Shown here: positions 16,793 to 25,480 of the stretch, piece by piece
How positions within the stretch are numbered: position 1 is the first letter of the stretch
Layout of the letters: each line of letters begins with the position of its first letter
Notes under the pieces: generated by a model
Told to the model about the DNA's origin: nothing
The model's input: only the letters and a program-made list of their open reading frames with translations
Databases searched by the model: none
From: Azospirillum lipoferum
GTDB lineage: Bacteria; Pseudomonadota; Alphaproteobacteria; Azospirillales; Azospirillaceae
Length of the DNA: 64,000 nucleotides
Reading direction: 5' to 3'
Assembly: GCF_024170005.1 (NCBI RefSeq)
Contig: NZ_JALJXJ010000022.1
Coordinates: 1-64,000 of the forward strand
Position numbers and translations under genes: made by a program

Positions 16793-17502
16793 TCCCCGCT
16801 CTCCGCCTCTTTCCCCGCCCCTTTTTCCAATGGGGTTTCGGTCAGGATATAGCCGATGCCGCGCAGGGTCTGGACACCGGCGGTGGCTCCGGCGGCCTGC
16901 AACCGCTTGCGCAGCCGGTGGATCAGCACCTCCACCGCGTTAGACCCCACCTCCTCGCCGAAGCTGTACAGGCCGTTCTCCAGCGCCGCCTTCGACACCA
17001 CCCGGCCGGCGCGGCGCAGCAGCAGTTCCAGCGCGTCCAGCTCGCGCCGGCTGAGGTCCAGCGGCTTGCCGGCGACGCTGGCCAGCCGGGCGGCCGAATC
17101 GAAAGCGAGGTTCCCCTGTTGCAGCACCATCCCCAGCGCCGCCCCCGGCCGGCGCAGCAGGGCGCGGATTCGGGCGACCAGTTCCTCCAGCGCGAAGGGC
17201 TTTACCAGATAGTCGTCGGCCCCCAGGTTCAACCCCCTGACCCGGTCGTCCACGCAATCGCGCGCGGTCAGGATCAGCACCGGGGTGGCGTCGGCCCGCG
17301 CCCGCAGCGCCGACAGCAGCGTCAGCCCGTCGGCATCGGGCAATCCCAGGTCGAGCAGCACGGCGTCGAACCCGGCGACGGCCAGGGCGGCCGACGCATC
17401 CTCCGCGCTGTGCACGAGGTCGACGGCGAAGCCGGCCTTGCCCAGCCCCTCGGCGGTCAGGGTGGCCAGCCGGCGGTTGTCTTCGATCAGCAGCAGCCGC
17501 AA
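16789..17502 (-). CDS. OmpR-family response regulator
   Basis: A 237-residue two-domain regulator: receiver domain (LLLIEDN acidic pair, phospho-acceptor in VLLDLGLPD, Lys in YLVKPF) and a winged-helix DNA-binding domain (LSRRELDALELLL...VEVLIHRLRKRL...IRGIGY-type end). It is the partner of the kinase encoded just downstream. The start is placed at a TTG (17500-17502) because family members begin at the LRLLLIEDN strand; a GTG at 17583 would add 27 residues but runs into the upstream terminator. Confidence 0.9.
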   Translation of the reverse strand: MRLLLIEDNRRLATLTAEGLGKAGFAVDLVHSAEDASAALAVAGFDAVLLDLGLPDADGLTLLSALRARADATPVLILTARDCVDDRVRGLNLGADDYLVKPFALEELVARIRALLRRPGAALGMVLQQGNLAFDSAARLASVAGKPLDLSRRELDALELLLRRAGRVVSKAALENGLYSFGEEVGSNAVEVLIHRLRKRLQAAGATAGVQTLRGIGYILTETPLEKGAGKEAESGE

Positions 17503-17584
17503 GGGAGGAAATTCCGGAACCAATGGGCGGGATGCGGTGGCCGCGACTCTCCGCCTTTTGCCGCGGGACTGCAAGCGGGGCACG

Positions 17585-17626
17585 AAAAAGGGCCTCCCCC
17601 TGCATGCCGGCGGAGGAAGGCCCTTT
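17585..17626 (-). terminator. terminator of the hydroxyacid dehydrogenase transcript
   Basis: AAAGGGCCT (17587-17595) pairs with AGGCCCTTT (17618-17626), with CTCC/GGAG pairing inside. Read on the minus strand it ends in TTTTT and lies about 30 bases past the dehydrogenase stop. Confidence 0.85.
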
Positions 17627-17658
17627 GCATTTGCTTGGCGATCGCTTGGCGGTCGCGG

Positions 17659-18612
17659 TCAGACGATCGCGGTGTCCGGGATGGTGCCGGTCAGCACGGC
17701 GCGGACATTGTCGGCGATCATGTGGCCGGTGCGGATGCGCGCCTCGTCGGTGGTGGCGCCGATGTGCGGGGTCAGGATCAGGTTCGGCACACCCTGGAAC
17801 GGGTTGTCGGCCGGCAGCGGCTCCGTCGCGTAGACGTCCAGCAGGGCGCCGCCGAGATGGCCGCCCTTCAGGGCTTCGGCCAGCGCCGCCTCGTCGACGA
17901 TGCCGCCGCGGGCGACGTTGACCAGGATGGTGCCGGGCTTCAGCCGGGCGATCACCTCGGCGCTGACCAGATTGTGGGTGTCCGGCGTGTAGGGCAGGTG
18001 GAGCGACAGCGCGTCGGCACTGTCCCAGATGCGGTCGAACGACACCTTCTCCACACCCATGCGGGCCCAGACCGGATCGTCGGCCGGCACATGCGGGTCG
18101 GCGGCGATCACCGTCATGTCCAGCCCCTGGGCGCGGCGGGCGACATGGCGGCCGATGCGGCCGAAGCCGACGATCCCCAGCGTCTTGCCCGACACCTCGC
18201 GCCCGATCAGCCGGCCGCGCGGCCATTTGCCGGCGGCCACGTCCGGTGTCGCGAAATAGGTGGTGCCGCGCACCAGCATCATCAGGCCGGCGATGGCCAG
18301 CTCGGCCACCGATACCTCGTTGGCACCGGTAGCAGGCAGGACGGCGATGCCGCGCTGTTGGCAGGCCGGCACGTCGATGTTGTCCAGCCCGACGCCCAGC
18401 CGGCCGACCGCCTTCAGGTTGGGGAAGGCGCCGAAGAAGGCGCCGCGGATCTCCGTTTCGTTGCGGATGCAGATGGCGCGGGCGGTGCTGCCCATCGCAT
18501 ACAGCTCGTCCAGGCGCTTGTAGAGCGTCTCGTCGTAATGGACGTCGAAGTCGCGTCGCAGCTCGTCGACGGCGCTGGGCTGCATGAATTCGGAAATGAT
18601 GATGTCGGGCAT
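17659..18612 (-). CDS. D-isomer-specific 2-hydroxyacid dehydrogenase (SerA-like)
   Basis: A 317-residue NAD(H)-dependent dehydrogenase. Visible are the Rossmann motif GIVGFGRIGRHVARRA, the catalytic Arg in VNVARGGIVDEAAL, the Glu region YATEPLP, and the His in LTPHIGATTDEA. It lacks an ACT domain, so it is probably catabolic rather than the serine-pathway enzyme. It starts 28 bases after the RraA-like gene and probably forms an operon with it. The nearby TctC-type receptors suggest a small hydroxy- or dicarboxylic acid as substrate; (S)-sulfolactate dehydrogenase (SlcC) is one possible subfamily. Confidence 0.85.
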   Translation of the reverse strand: MPDIIISEFMQPSAVDELRRDFDVHYDETLYKRLDELYAMGSTARAICIRNETEIRGAFFGAFPNLKAVGRLGVGLDNIDVPACQQRGIAVLPATGANEVSVAELAIAGLMMLVRGTTYFATPDVAAGKWPRGRLIGREVSGKTLGIVGFGRIGRHVARRAQGLDMTVIAADPHVPADDPVWARMGVEKVSFDRIWDSADALSLHLPYTPDTHNLVSAEVIARLKPGTILVNVARGGIVDEAALAEALKGGHLGGALLDVYATEPLPADNPFQGVPNLILTPHIGATTDEARIRTGHMIADNVRAVLTGTIPDTAIV

Positions 18613-18640
18613 GGCGGGAGGGCTTCCGTCGGTGGGCGGA

Positions 18641-19309
18641 TCAGAGCGTGATGCCGGCGGCGTCGAGATAGGGCTTCAGGTTCAGAAGCTCGATGGTCGT
18701 CTCGCCGGCCTCCAGCTTGTGGCGGTAGGCCGCTTCGGCGGCCTCGCGGGCAGCGGCCTTCTCCAGCGTGTCGGCGGCGAGCGCCTGCGGCACCACCACC
18801 ACGCCGTCGTCGTCGGCGATCACGATGTCGCCCGGCGAGACCATCACGCCACCGACCACGACGGTGGTGTTGACGTCGCCCTTGGCGTCGGTCTTGTTGG
18901 TGCCCTTCATGTTGGTGCCGCGGCAGAAGACCGGGAAGCCCATGTCGCGGATGGCGGTGGCGTCGCGCACGCAGCCGTCGATCACCAGCCCGCCCAGCCC
19001 GCGCGCGATGGCCGACGCGGTCAGGATGTCGCCCCAGGGGCCGGCATCGGTCATGCCCTTAAAGTCCACCACCAGAATGTCGCCCGGCTTGGCCAGCGCC
19101 ACCGCGATGTGGATCATCAGATTGTCGGTCGGTCCACAGGACACGGTCAGCGCCGGGCCGCACAGCCGCATGCCGGGGAACAGCGGCTTGATCGGGTGGC
19201 CCATGGCGCCCTTCTTGCCCATCGCCTCGTGCAGGGTGGCGGGGGACTGGGCACGCAGAGCCTCGATCGTGGCGGCGTCGGGGCGGGCGAAATCCTTGTG
19301 AACGGTCAT
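18641..19309 (-). CDS. RraA-family protein, HMG/CHA aldolase type
   Basis: A 222-residue protein of the RraA/4-carboxy-4-hydroxy-2-oxoadipate aldolase fold. GPWGDILTASAIARGLGGLV and DGCVRDATAI supply the Gly-Asp loop and the Arg-Asp pair that bind substrate and the divalent metal in the aldolases. Paired with a hydroxyacid dehydrogenase it more likely acts as a class II pyruvate aldolase or oxaloacetate decarboxylase than as an RNase E inhibitor. Confidence 0.8.
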   Translation of the reverse strand: MTVHKDFARPDAATIEALRAQSPATLHEAMGKKGAMGHPIKPLFPGMRLCGPALTVSCGPTDNLMIHIAVALAKPGDILVVDFKGMTDAGPWGDILTASAIARGLGGLVIDGCVRDATAIRDMGFPVFCRGTNMKGTNKTDAKGDVNTTVVVGGVMVSPGDIVIADDDGVVVVPQALAADTLEKAAAREAAEAAYRHKLEAGETTIELLNLKPYLDAAGITL

Positions 19310-19619
19310 GCCGGGAACAGCCTTTCGCGAATGAACGGCATCCGGTGCTACGCGGCCCGGATAATCCTTACTACGGGTGAATCACAACTGGCAAACAAGT
19401 ATTAGAATATTTAACTGCGACTGAAAACAACGAAACGGAGGTTGATTGCTGGAAAATCGCCTTTACGATGGGATGTGCGGCAAGAAGGCGCTGGAACGGC
19501 GTCTGCTGACGGATAAAAAGCAATTGAAAGATGCCGCATCCGTGTGGGCGGTGGTTCCGGGGCCGACGCTGGATCGCCGTCCCGGCCGTGGCGCGGATGC
19601 GAACCGAAGGAGGCGATGT
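19310..19619. other. 310-base divergent intergenic region
   Basis: It separates the minus-strand aldolase/dehydrogenase operon from the plus-strand receptor gene and must hold both promoters. It is visibly richer in A and T around 19370-19470. On the plus strand TTGATT (19442-19447) and TACGAT (19464-19469), 16 bases apart, are a promoter candidate. I see no coding sequence. Confidence 0.5.
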
Positions 19620-20723
19620 ATGAATATGAAGGCGCATTCCGCCGTTCAGGATGGATCGACAGACCCTGCCGCCGCGGCCGGGATCGGTCGGCTCGGCGCC
19701 TTGTCACGCGGTCTGCTGTCGCGTGGGCCATGGATGCGTGGGGTGCGGCGGCTGGCGGCGGCGGTCGGGATCGTCACCGCCGGGCTGGTGGCCACCGTCG
19801 TGCTGGCGGCGCCGGGTGCGGCCTGGGCCGCCTATCCGGAGAAGCCGATCAGCCTGATCGTCGGCTATGCCGCCGGCGGCGGGTCCGATTTCATCGTCCG
19901 GTCGCTCGCCCCCTTCATCGAGAAGGAACTGGGCGGCAGCGCCCGGGTGATCGTGATGAACCGGCCGGGTGCGGGCGGCGAGATCGGCTTTGCCGCCATC
20001 GCCGACGCCAACCCCGACGGCTACACCATCGGTCTCATCAACTCGCCCAACGTCGTGACCATCCCGATCGAGCGGCATGCGCGCTTCTCGCTGGACCGTC
20101 TCGACCCGCTCTACAATCTGGTGGACGATCCCGGCTCCTTCGTCGTCCACAAGGACAGCCCCTTCCAGACGCTGGCCGACGTCGCCGCCTTCGCCAAGGC
20201 CAACCCGAACAATGTGACGGTCGGCACCACCGGCATCGGCTCCGACGACCATCTGGCGATGCTGATGTTCCAGCGCCTGACCCAGACCCAGCTGACCCAT
20301 GTGCCCTTCCCAGGCAGCGCCGACGCCCACCGGGCGCTGCTGGGCCGGCATATCCAGGTCACCTCGATGAACATCGGCGAATCGGCACGGGCGCGCGAAG
20401 GCGACCCGATCCGCATCCTGGGCGTGATGACGGATCAGCGGTCGGAGCAGGCGCCCGACGTCCCGACCTTCAAGGAACTGGGTTTTGACGTGAAGATGTC
20501 GTCCCTGCGTGGTCTCGCCGCCCCAATGGGCCTGCCGCCGGACATCCGTGCCAAGCTGGTCGACGCCATCGCCAAGGCGGTCCAGCATCCGGAGTTCCAG
20601 GACATCGCCCGCAAGGCCTACCAGCCGTTGCGCCTGCTTCCCCCCGACCAGTACGCGGCGGAGCTGAAGACCCAGGAGGCGACCTTCCGCACCATCTGGA
20701 AGGAAACGCCCTGGCTGAAGTGA
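19620..20723 (+). CDS. tripartite tricarboxylate transporter substrate-binding protein (TctC/Bug family), copy 1
   Basis: A 367-residue periplasmic binding protein. After an N-terminal extension of about 35 residues comes a signal sequence ending near AAWA before AYPEKPI. The Bug-family body follows: IVGYAAGGGSDF, GAGGEIGFAAIADANPDGYTI, TVGTTGIGSDDHLAML and ITGHVP-like VTHVPF. GAAGGAGG just upstream sets the start. It is closely related to the convergent gene at 20818. No TctA or TctB membrane subunits are encoded nearby, so it must use a permease elsewhere or act as a sensor-type receptor. Confidence 0.9.
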   Translation: MNMKAHSAVQDGSTDPAAAAGIGRLGALSRGLLSRGPWMRGVRRLAAAVGIVTAGLVATVVLAAPGAAWAAYPEKPISLIVGYAAGGGSDFIVRSLAPFIEKELGGSARVIVMNRPGAGGEIGFAAIADANPDGYTIGLINSPNVVTIPIERHARFSLDRLDPLYNLVDDPGSFVVHKDSPFQTLADVAAFAKANPNNVTVGTTGIGSDDHLAMLMFQRLTQTQLTHVPFPGSADAHRALLGRHIQVTSMNIGESARAREGDPIRILGVMTDQRSEQAPDVPTFKELGFDVKMSSLRGLAAPMGLPPDIRAKLVDAIAKAVQHPEFQDIARKAYQPLRLLPPDQYAAELKTQEATFRTIWKETPWLK

Positions 20724-20760
20724 TGGGGGCCGAAGCAAGCGCGGTTCCGGGTGGACATGA

Positions 20761-20797
20761 AAAGGGCGCCGGCAGATTGCCGGCGCCCCTTACTTTT
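20761..20797 (+). terminator. bidirectional terminator between the two receptor genes
   Basis: GGGCGCCGGC (20764-20773) pairs with GCCGGCGCCC (20779-20788), flanked by AAA on the left and a T-rich tract (CTTACTTTTT) on the right. The genes converge here, so it can serve both. Confidence 0.85.
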
Positions 20798-20817
20798 TGC
20801 CTTACCCTAGCGGGAGC

Positions 20818-21786
20818 TTACTTCAGCCACGGATTGGTGGCCCACAGCTCGCGTAGTTCCTTGGTCGACTCGGCCAGTTCGGCGGCATACTGCTCCGGCG
20901 GCAGCAGGCGGACCGGCTGGTACAGCTCCTTCGCCTTGGCCTGGAAACCCGGGTCGTTGGCAGCCTTGCCCAGCGCGTCGACCAGCTTGGTCCGCACGTC
21001 CGGCGGCAGTCCCTTCGGCGCCGCGATGCCACGCAGCGACGACATCAGCGCGGCGAAGCCCTGGTCCTTGAATGTGGCGACGCCGGGGGCCTGCTCCACT
21101 GCCTTGTCGGACATTACGCCGAGGACGGCGATCGGGTCCTTCTGCTTGTACTGCATCGCCTCGCCGATGTTCACGGCGCTCAGCATGATCTTTTTGTTGG
21201 CCAGCGCCGCCTCGTTGGCGGCGGAGCCCTGGAAGGGCACATGGGTGAAGGTCACGCCTGCCTGACGCTGGAACACCAGCATCGCCAGATGGTCGTCGGA
21301 GCCGATGCCGGTGGTGCCGACGGTGACGCTGTTCGGGTTGGCCTTGGCGAAGGTGACCACGTCGGTCAGCGTCTTGAACTGTCCTTCGTTCTGGACCGCG
21401 AAGGAGCTGGGGTCGTCGACCAGATTGTAGAGCGGGTCGAGACGGTCCAGCGAATAGCGGGCCTGGCGCTCGATCGGGATGGCGTTGACGTTCGGCGAAT
21501 TGATCGCGCCGATGGTGTAGCCGTCGGGAGCGGCGTCGGCGATGGCGGCGAAGCCGATCTCGCCACCGGCGCCGGGCTTGTTCACCACCTCGACCCGGCT
21601 GCCGTCACCCAGCTGCTTTTCCAGGAAGGGCGCCAGCGCGCGAATCAGCAGATCGGTGCCGCCGCCGGCGCCGAAGGCCACGATCATCGTGATCGGCTTC
21701 TCCGGATAGGCCGCCTCGGCGTTTGTGGCCGACAGGAACAGCGCGCCGGCCGCGGCTGCCAGAGAGAGAGCGTTCCAGAACTTCAT
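20818..21786 (-). CDS. tripartite tricarboxylate transporter substrate-binding protein (TctC/Bug family), copy 2
   Basis: A 322-residue periplasmic receptor with a normal signal peptide (MKFWNALSLAAAAGALFLS to about AEA, then AYPEKPI). The body matches copy 1 almost motif for motif, including YSLDRLDPLYNLVDDP and TVGTTGIGSDDHLAML, so the pair arose by duplication. GGGGGAT precedes the ATG. The differing middle segment (after THVPF) probably changes ligand choice. Confidence 0.9.
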   Translation of the reverse strand: MKFWNALSLAAAAGALFLSATNAEAAYPEKPITMIVAFGAGGGTDLLIRALAPFLEKQLGDGSRVEVVNKPGAGGEIGFAAIADAAPDGYTIGAINSPNVNAIPIERQARYSLDRLDPLYNLVDDPSSFAVQNEGQFKTLTDVVTFAKANPNSVTVGTTGIGSDDHLAMLVFQRQAGVTFTHVPFQGSAANEAALANKKIMLSAVNIGEAMQYKQKDPIAVLGVMSDKAVEQAPGVATFKDQGFAALMSSLRGIAAPKGLPPDVRTKLVDALGKAANDPGFQAKAKELYQPVRLLPPEQYAAELAESTKELRELWATNPWLK

Positions 21787-22449
21787 GATCCCCCCATCGA
21801 TGATGCGCTGCGCAGACGGCCCCATGCGGCATGCCATGCGCAAAAAACGGGACGGAGTCCGGACCGATCCGGCACGAATCGACAGCCATCCCGGTGGTCG
21901 GCTGTAATCATGCACGGCGGCGGCGCGGATGCCGCTGAATATCTGAGGATGTTCCTACATCAGCAAGAACAGCTCTTCAACTCCGCAGCATACGATTTCG
22001 CATCGTCGCGTCAATACACCGCATAATATTGAGAAGGATTGGTGAATGTGCTGGAGTGTTATAAGTAAATACTGTGTATTGGTTCGACTGCCCGGCGGAT
22101 TTTATTGGGATTGGCTGGGTGGCGACAAGTCGAAAGTCATGGGTCGATAGTCGTCTTCCGCTCACCGCACGCCAGCAGCCTCTAACGCGAAGTTGTATAC
22201 ATTCCATCCCGGCCATCCGAACGCTCCACAAATTTCCCTTTATTGGGGAACATACCATAGTATCGTGTATTTCGGATATGTACTGCATCCCCAGCCTCCC
22301 GCTCCTGTGGTTCCTGCGGAGTGGAGGCGGCGCGAAATGCGGGCGGCGAAGCTTCCTGTTTCGGGCCGTTCCCAGGCGTTGACAGTCGGTGGGCACCGCA
22401 CTATGGTGCGCGCCTTCAATCGAGCCGCCGAGCGTTCAGGAACAGCATC
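21787..22449. other. A/T-rich non-coding stretch of about 660 bases
   Basis: No credible gene. From about 21930 to 22300 the base composition is clearly more A/T than the surroundings. It contains a 10-base direct repeat GTCGAWAGTC (22129-22138 and 22143-22152) and a hairpin TTCCC/GGGAA (22234-22250). The right end carries the rpmJ promoter. It could be a decayed foreign insert or a regulatory region. Confidence 0.5.
22379..22407 (+). promoter_or_regulatory. sigma-70-type promoter of rpmJ
   Basis: A perfect -35 TTGACA (22379-22384), a 17-base spacer and TATGGT (22402-22407). It lies about 43 bases before the rpmJ start. Confidence 0.75.
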
Positions 22450-22575
22450 ATGAAAATCGTCAACTCCCTGAAGTCGATGAAGACGCGCCACAAGGCCTGC
22501 CGCGTGATCCGCCGCAAGGGCCGCGTCTACGTCATCAACAAGCAGAACCCCCGCTTCAAGGCCCGCCAGGGCTGA
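22450..22575 (+). CDS. rpmJ: 50S ribosomal protein L36
   Basis: A 41-residue, very basic protein (MKIVNSLKSMKTRHKACRVI...RKGRVYVINKQNPRFKARQG) of the longer alphaproteobacterial L36 type, with only one Cys, so the zinc knuckle of the short form is absent. It is monocistronic, with its own promoter and terminator. Confidence 0.95.
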   Translation: MKIVNSLKSMKTRHKACRVIRRKGRVYVINKQNPRFKARQG

Positions 22576-22644
22576 TCGATCCGCAAAGATCGATCGACTG
22601 CGAGGCCGGGCATTGCGCCCTGCCTCTCCGTCATCGGGTGTTTA

Positions 22645-22682
22645 CGCAAGAGCCGCGCCTTCGGGTGCGGCTCTTGCGTTTT
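22645..22682 (+). terminator. terminator of rpmJ
   Basis: CGCAAGAGCCGC (22645-22656) pairs perfectly with GCGGCTCTTGCG (22667-22678) and is followed by TTTT. Confidence 0.95.
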
Positions 22683-22782
22683 GGGGCCTCCTGATCGGAA
22701 GCGGCATCGTCTTGTCTTAAGGTTGCGGCGGATGGTACGTGTGGCGGACGACTTCGCCGCAACGGGATAAGGACCGCCCGCC

Positions 22783-24270
22783 ATGAAGATGCCGGTGCCG
22801 GACAGCGTGGTGATCGCCCGCCGCCGGGAGATCGTGGAGGCGCTACGCGCCATCGTTCCCGGCGAAGGCGTGATCGTCGACGAGAACGAGCTGCGCGCCT
22901 ACGAGTGTGACGGGCTGACCGCCTACCGCCAACTGCCGATGGTCGCCGTGCTGCCCAGCACGGTGGAGCAGGTGTCGCAGGTCCTGAAGACCTGCAAGGC
23001 GATGGGGGTGAAGGTGGTGCCGCGTGGCGCCGGCACCTCGCTGTCAGGCGGCGCCCTGCCGCTGGCCGACGGCGTGCTGCTGGGGATGGGCAAGTTCAAG
23101 CGCATCCTCGACATCGACTATGCCAACCGCTGCGTCACGGTGCAGCCAGGGGTGACCAACCTCGGCATCTCCAACGCCGTGGCGCATGAGGGATTCTATT
23201 ACGCCCCCGATCCGTCCAGCCAGATCGCCTGCACCATCGGCGGCAATATCGCCGAGAATTCCGGCGGCGTGCACTGCCTGAAATATGGCCTGACCACCAA
23301 CAATGTGCTGGGGCTGGAGATGGTGCTGATGGACGGCACCGTCATCCGGCTGGGCGGCAAGCATCTGGATGCCGGCGGCTACGACCTGATGGGGATCGTC
23401 ACCGGGTCCGAAGGGCTGTTGGGCGTGGTGACCGAGGTCACGGTGCGCATTTTGAAGAAGCCGGCGACCGCCCGCGCGGTGCTGCTGGGTTTCCCCAGCA
23501 GCGAGCAGGGCGGCGACTGCGTGGCCGCCATCATCGCCGCCGGGATCATCCCCGGCGGCATGGAGATGATGGACCGCCCAGCCATCCATGCCGCCGAAGC
23601 CTTCGTCCATGCCGGCTACCCGCTGGATGTCGAAGCGCTGCTGATCGTCGAACTGGACGGTCCGGCGGCGGAGGTCGACCATCTGATCGACCGGGTCGAG
23701 GCGATCGCCCGCGACAAGGGCGCCTGTTATGCCCGCGTGTCGAAGAGCGAGGAGGAGCGGCTGGCCTTCTGGGCCGGGCGCAAGGCCGCCTTCCCGGCGG
23801 TGGGCCGGATCAGTCCCGACTACTACTGCATGGATGGAACCATCCCGCGCAAGGCGCTGCCGCTCGTGCTGCAACGGATGCAGGAGATGTCGGACCGCTG
23901 CGGCCTGCGCGTCGCCAACGTCTTCCATGCCGGCGACGGCAACCTGCACCCGCTGATCCTCTATGATGCCAACAAGCCGGGTGAACTGGAGGCGGCGGAA
24001 GCCTTCGGCAACGACATCCTGCGCCTGTGCGTCGAGGTCGGCGGCGTGCTGACCGGCGAGCATGGGGTGGGCGTCGAGAAACGCGACCTGATGACCGACC
24101 AGTTCGACGAGGCCGATTTGCAGCAGCAGCAGCGGTTGAAATGCGCTTTCGACCCTGACGGTCTGCTGAACCCGGGCAAGGTCTTCCCCACGCTGCACCG
24201 CTGTGCCGAACTCGGCCGGCTGCATGTTCACCAGGGGGAACTGCGCTTCCCCGACATCCCGCGCTTCTGA
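22783..24270 (+). CDS. glcD: glycolate oxidase subunit GlcD (FAD-linked)
   Basis: A 495-residue FAD-binding type 4 oxidoreductase. The PCMH FAD domain is at about 55-230 (VPRGAGTSLSGGALP, PDPSSQIACTIGGNIAENSGG) and the C-terminal cap has VFHAGDGNLHP and TGEHGVGVEK, the usual catalytic-site motifs. With GlcE and GlcF it oxidises glycolate to glyoxylate and feeds electrons to the membrane. The next gene follows after 17 bases. Confidence 0.95.
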   Translation: MKMPVPDSVVIARRREIVEALRAIVPGEGVIVDENELRAYECDGLTAYRQLPMVAVLPSTVEQVSQVLKTCKAMGVKVVPRGAGTSLSGGALPLADGVLLGMGKFKRILDIDYANRCVTVQPGVTNLGISNAVAHEGFYYAPDPSSQIACTIGGNIAENSGGVHCLKYGLTTNNVLGLEMVLMDGTVIRLGGKHLDAGGYDLMGIVTGSEGLLGVVTEVTVRILKKPATARAVLLGFPSSEQGGDCVAAIIAAGIIPGGMEMMDRPAIHAAEAFVHAGYPLDVEALLIVELDGPAAEVDHLIDRVEAIARDKGACYARVSKSEEERLAFWAGRKAAFPAVGRISPDYYCMDGTIPRKALPLVLQRMQEMSDRCGLRVANVFHAGDGNLHPLILYDANKPGELEAAEAFGNDILRLCVEVGGVLTGEHGVGVEKRDLMTDQFDEADLQQQQRLKCAFDPDGLLNPGKVFPTLHRCAELGRLHVHQGELRFPDIPRF

Positions 24271-24287
24271 GGGGCCCGCTGTCCGTC

Positions 24288-25463
24288 ATGACCATCACCA
24301 CCTTGAAGCCGGAAAGCGCCGTGCAGGCGGTCGACGCGGTGCGCTGGGCGCTGTCGGCCGGCGAACCGCTGGAGATCCTTGGCAGCGGCAGCCGCCGCGG
24401 GCTGGGCCGCCCGGTGCAGGCCGGCCACGCGCTCGACCTGTCGGGCCTATCGGGCGTCATCGCCTATGAGCCGGAAGAACTGGTACTGACCGCGCTGGCC
24501 GGCACGCCGATGGACATGATCCGCAGCATGCTGGCCGAACGCGGGCAGCATCTCGCCTTCGAGCCGCCGGAGGGCGGCACCCTCGGCGGGTTGGTCGCCA
24601 GCGGGTTGGCCGGGCCGCGCCGGATCTCGGCCGGATCGGCCCGCGACCACACGTTGGGGATCGCCGGGATCAGCGGCCGGGCCGAGGCCTACAAGGGCGG
24701 CGGCAAGGTGGTGAAGAACGTCACCGGCTATGACGTGCCGAAGCTGATGGCGGGCTCCTTCGGCACCCTGACCGCGCTGACCGAGATCACGGTGAAGGTG
24801 CTGCCGGCACCGGAGGACACAGCGACGCTGCTGCTGTTCGGGTTGGACGACGCGGCGGCTGTGGCGATGCTCGACCGCGCACTGCGCAGCCCCTACGAGG
24901 TGTCGGGGGCCGCCCATTTGCCGGCGGGGATCGCCGCGCGCTCGGGCACGTCCGCCGTGGCGGGAGCGGGCGGAGCGGTGACGCTGGTGCGGCTGGAGGG
25001 CTTCGGCCCGTCGGTCGCCGCGCGCGGCACCATGCTGCGCGAGGAGCTGCGGGCCGACTCCGTGCTGGGGCGCGACGAGTCGCGGGCAGTCTGGCGCGAG
25101 GTTCGGGACGGGGTGGGGTTGGGGGTGGGCAGCGACGCCCAGCTCTGGAAACTCTCCGTCCCCCCCTCGGCCGGTCCGTCCACCGTCGAGGCCATCCGCC
25201 GGACGCTCGACGTCGAAGCCTTCTACGACTGGGGCGGCGGGCTGGTCTGGTTGACCGCACCGCCCGATTCGGGAACGGCTATCCGAAGCGCGCTCTCCGC
25301 CGGCGGCCACGCCACGCTGGTGCGGGCGCCGGAGGCGGCGCGCGTGGCGACGGACGTGTTCCAACCCTTGCCCGAACCGCTGATGGCGCTCAGCCGCCGG
25401 GTCAAGGAAAGCTTCGACCCCAAGGGCATCCTCAACCCCGGCCGCATGTATGCGGGTCTGTAA
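24288..25463 (+). CDS. glcE: glycolate oxidase subunit GlcE
   Basis: A 391-residue second FAD-binding subunit, shorter than GlcD. It has the FAD-site pattern (LGSGSRRGLGRP, FEPPEGGTLGGLVASGLAGPRR, KNVTGYDVPKLMAGSFGTL) and the family C-terminus SFDPKGILNPGRMYAGL. It lies between glcD and glcF with short gaps, as part of one operon. Confidence 0.93.
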   Translation: MTITTLKPESAVQAVDAVRWALSAGEPLEILGSGSRRGLGRPVQAGHALDLSGLSGVIAYEPEELVLTALAGTPMDMIRSMLAERGQHLAFEPPEGGTLGGLVASGLAGPRRISAGSARDHTLGIAGISGRAEAYKGGGKVVKNVTGYDVPKLMAGSFGTLTALTEITVKVLPAPEDTATLLLFGLDDAAAVAMLDRALRSPYEVSGAAHLPAGIAARSGTSAVAGAGGAVTLVRLEGFGPSVAARGTMLREELRADSVLGRDESRAVWREVRDGVGLGVGSDAQLWKLSVPPSAGPSTVEAIRRTLDVEAFYDWGGGLVWLTAPPDSGTAIRSALSAGGHATLVRAPEAARVATDVFQPLPEPLMALSRRVKESFDPKGILNPGRMYAGL

Positions 25464-25480
25464 CGGGAAGACCGATCTCG

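Noticed and set aside
22074..22453. Short open frames in the A/T-rich stretch before rpmJ
   Set aside because: No ribosome site or domain, and they overlap each other and the rpmJ promoter.
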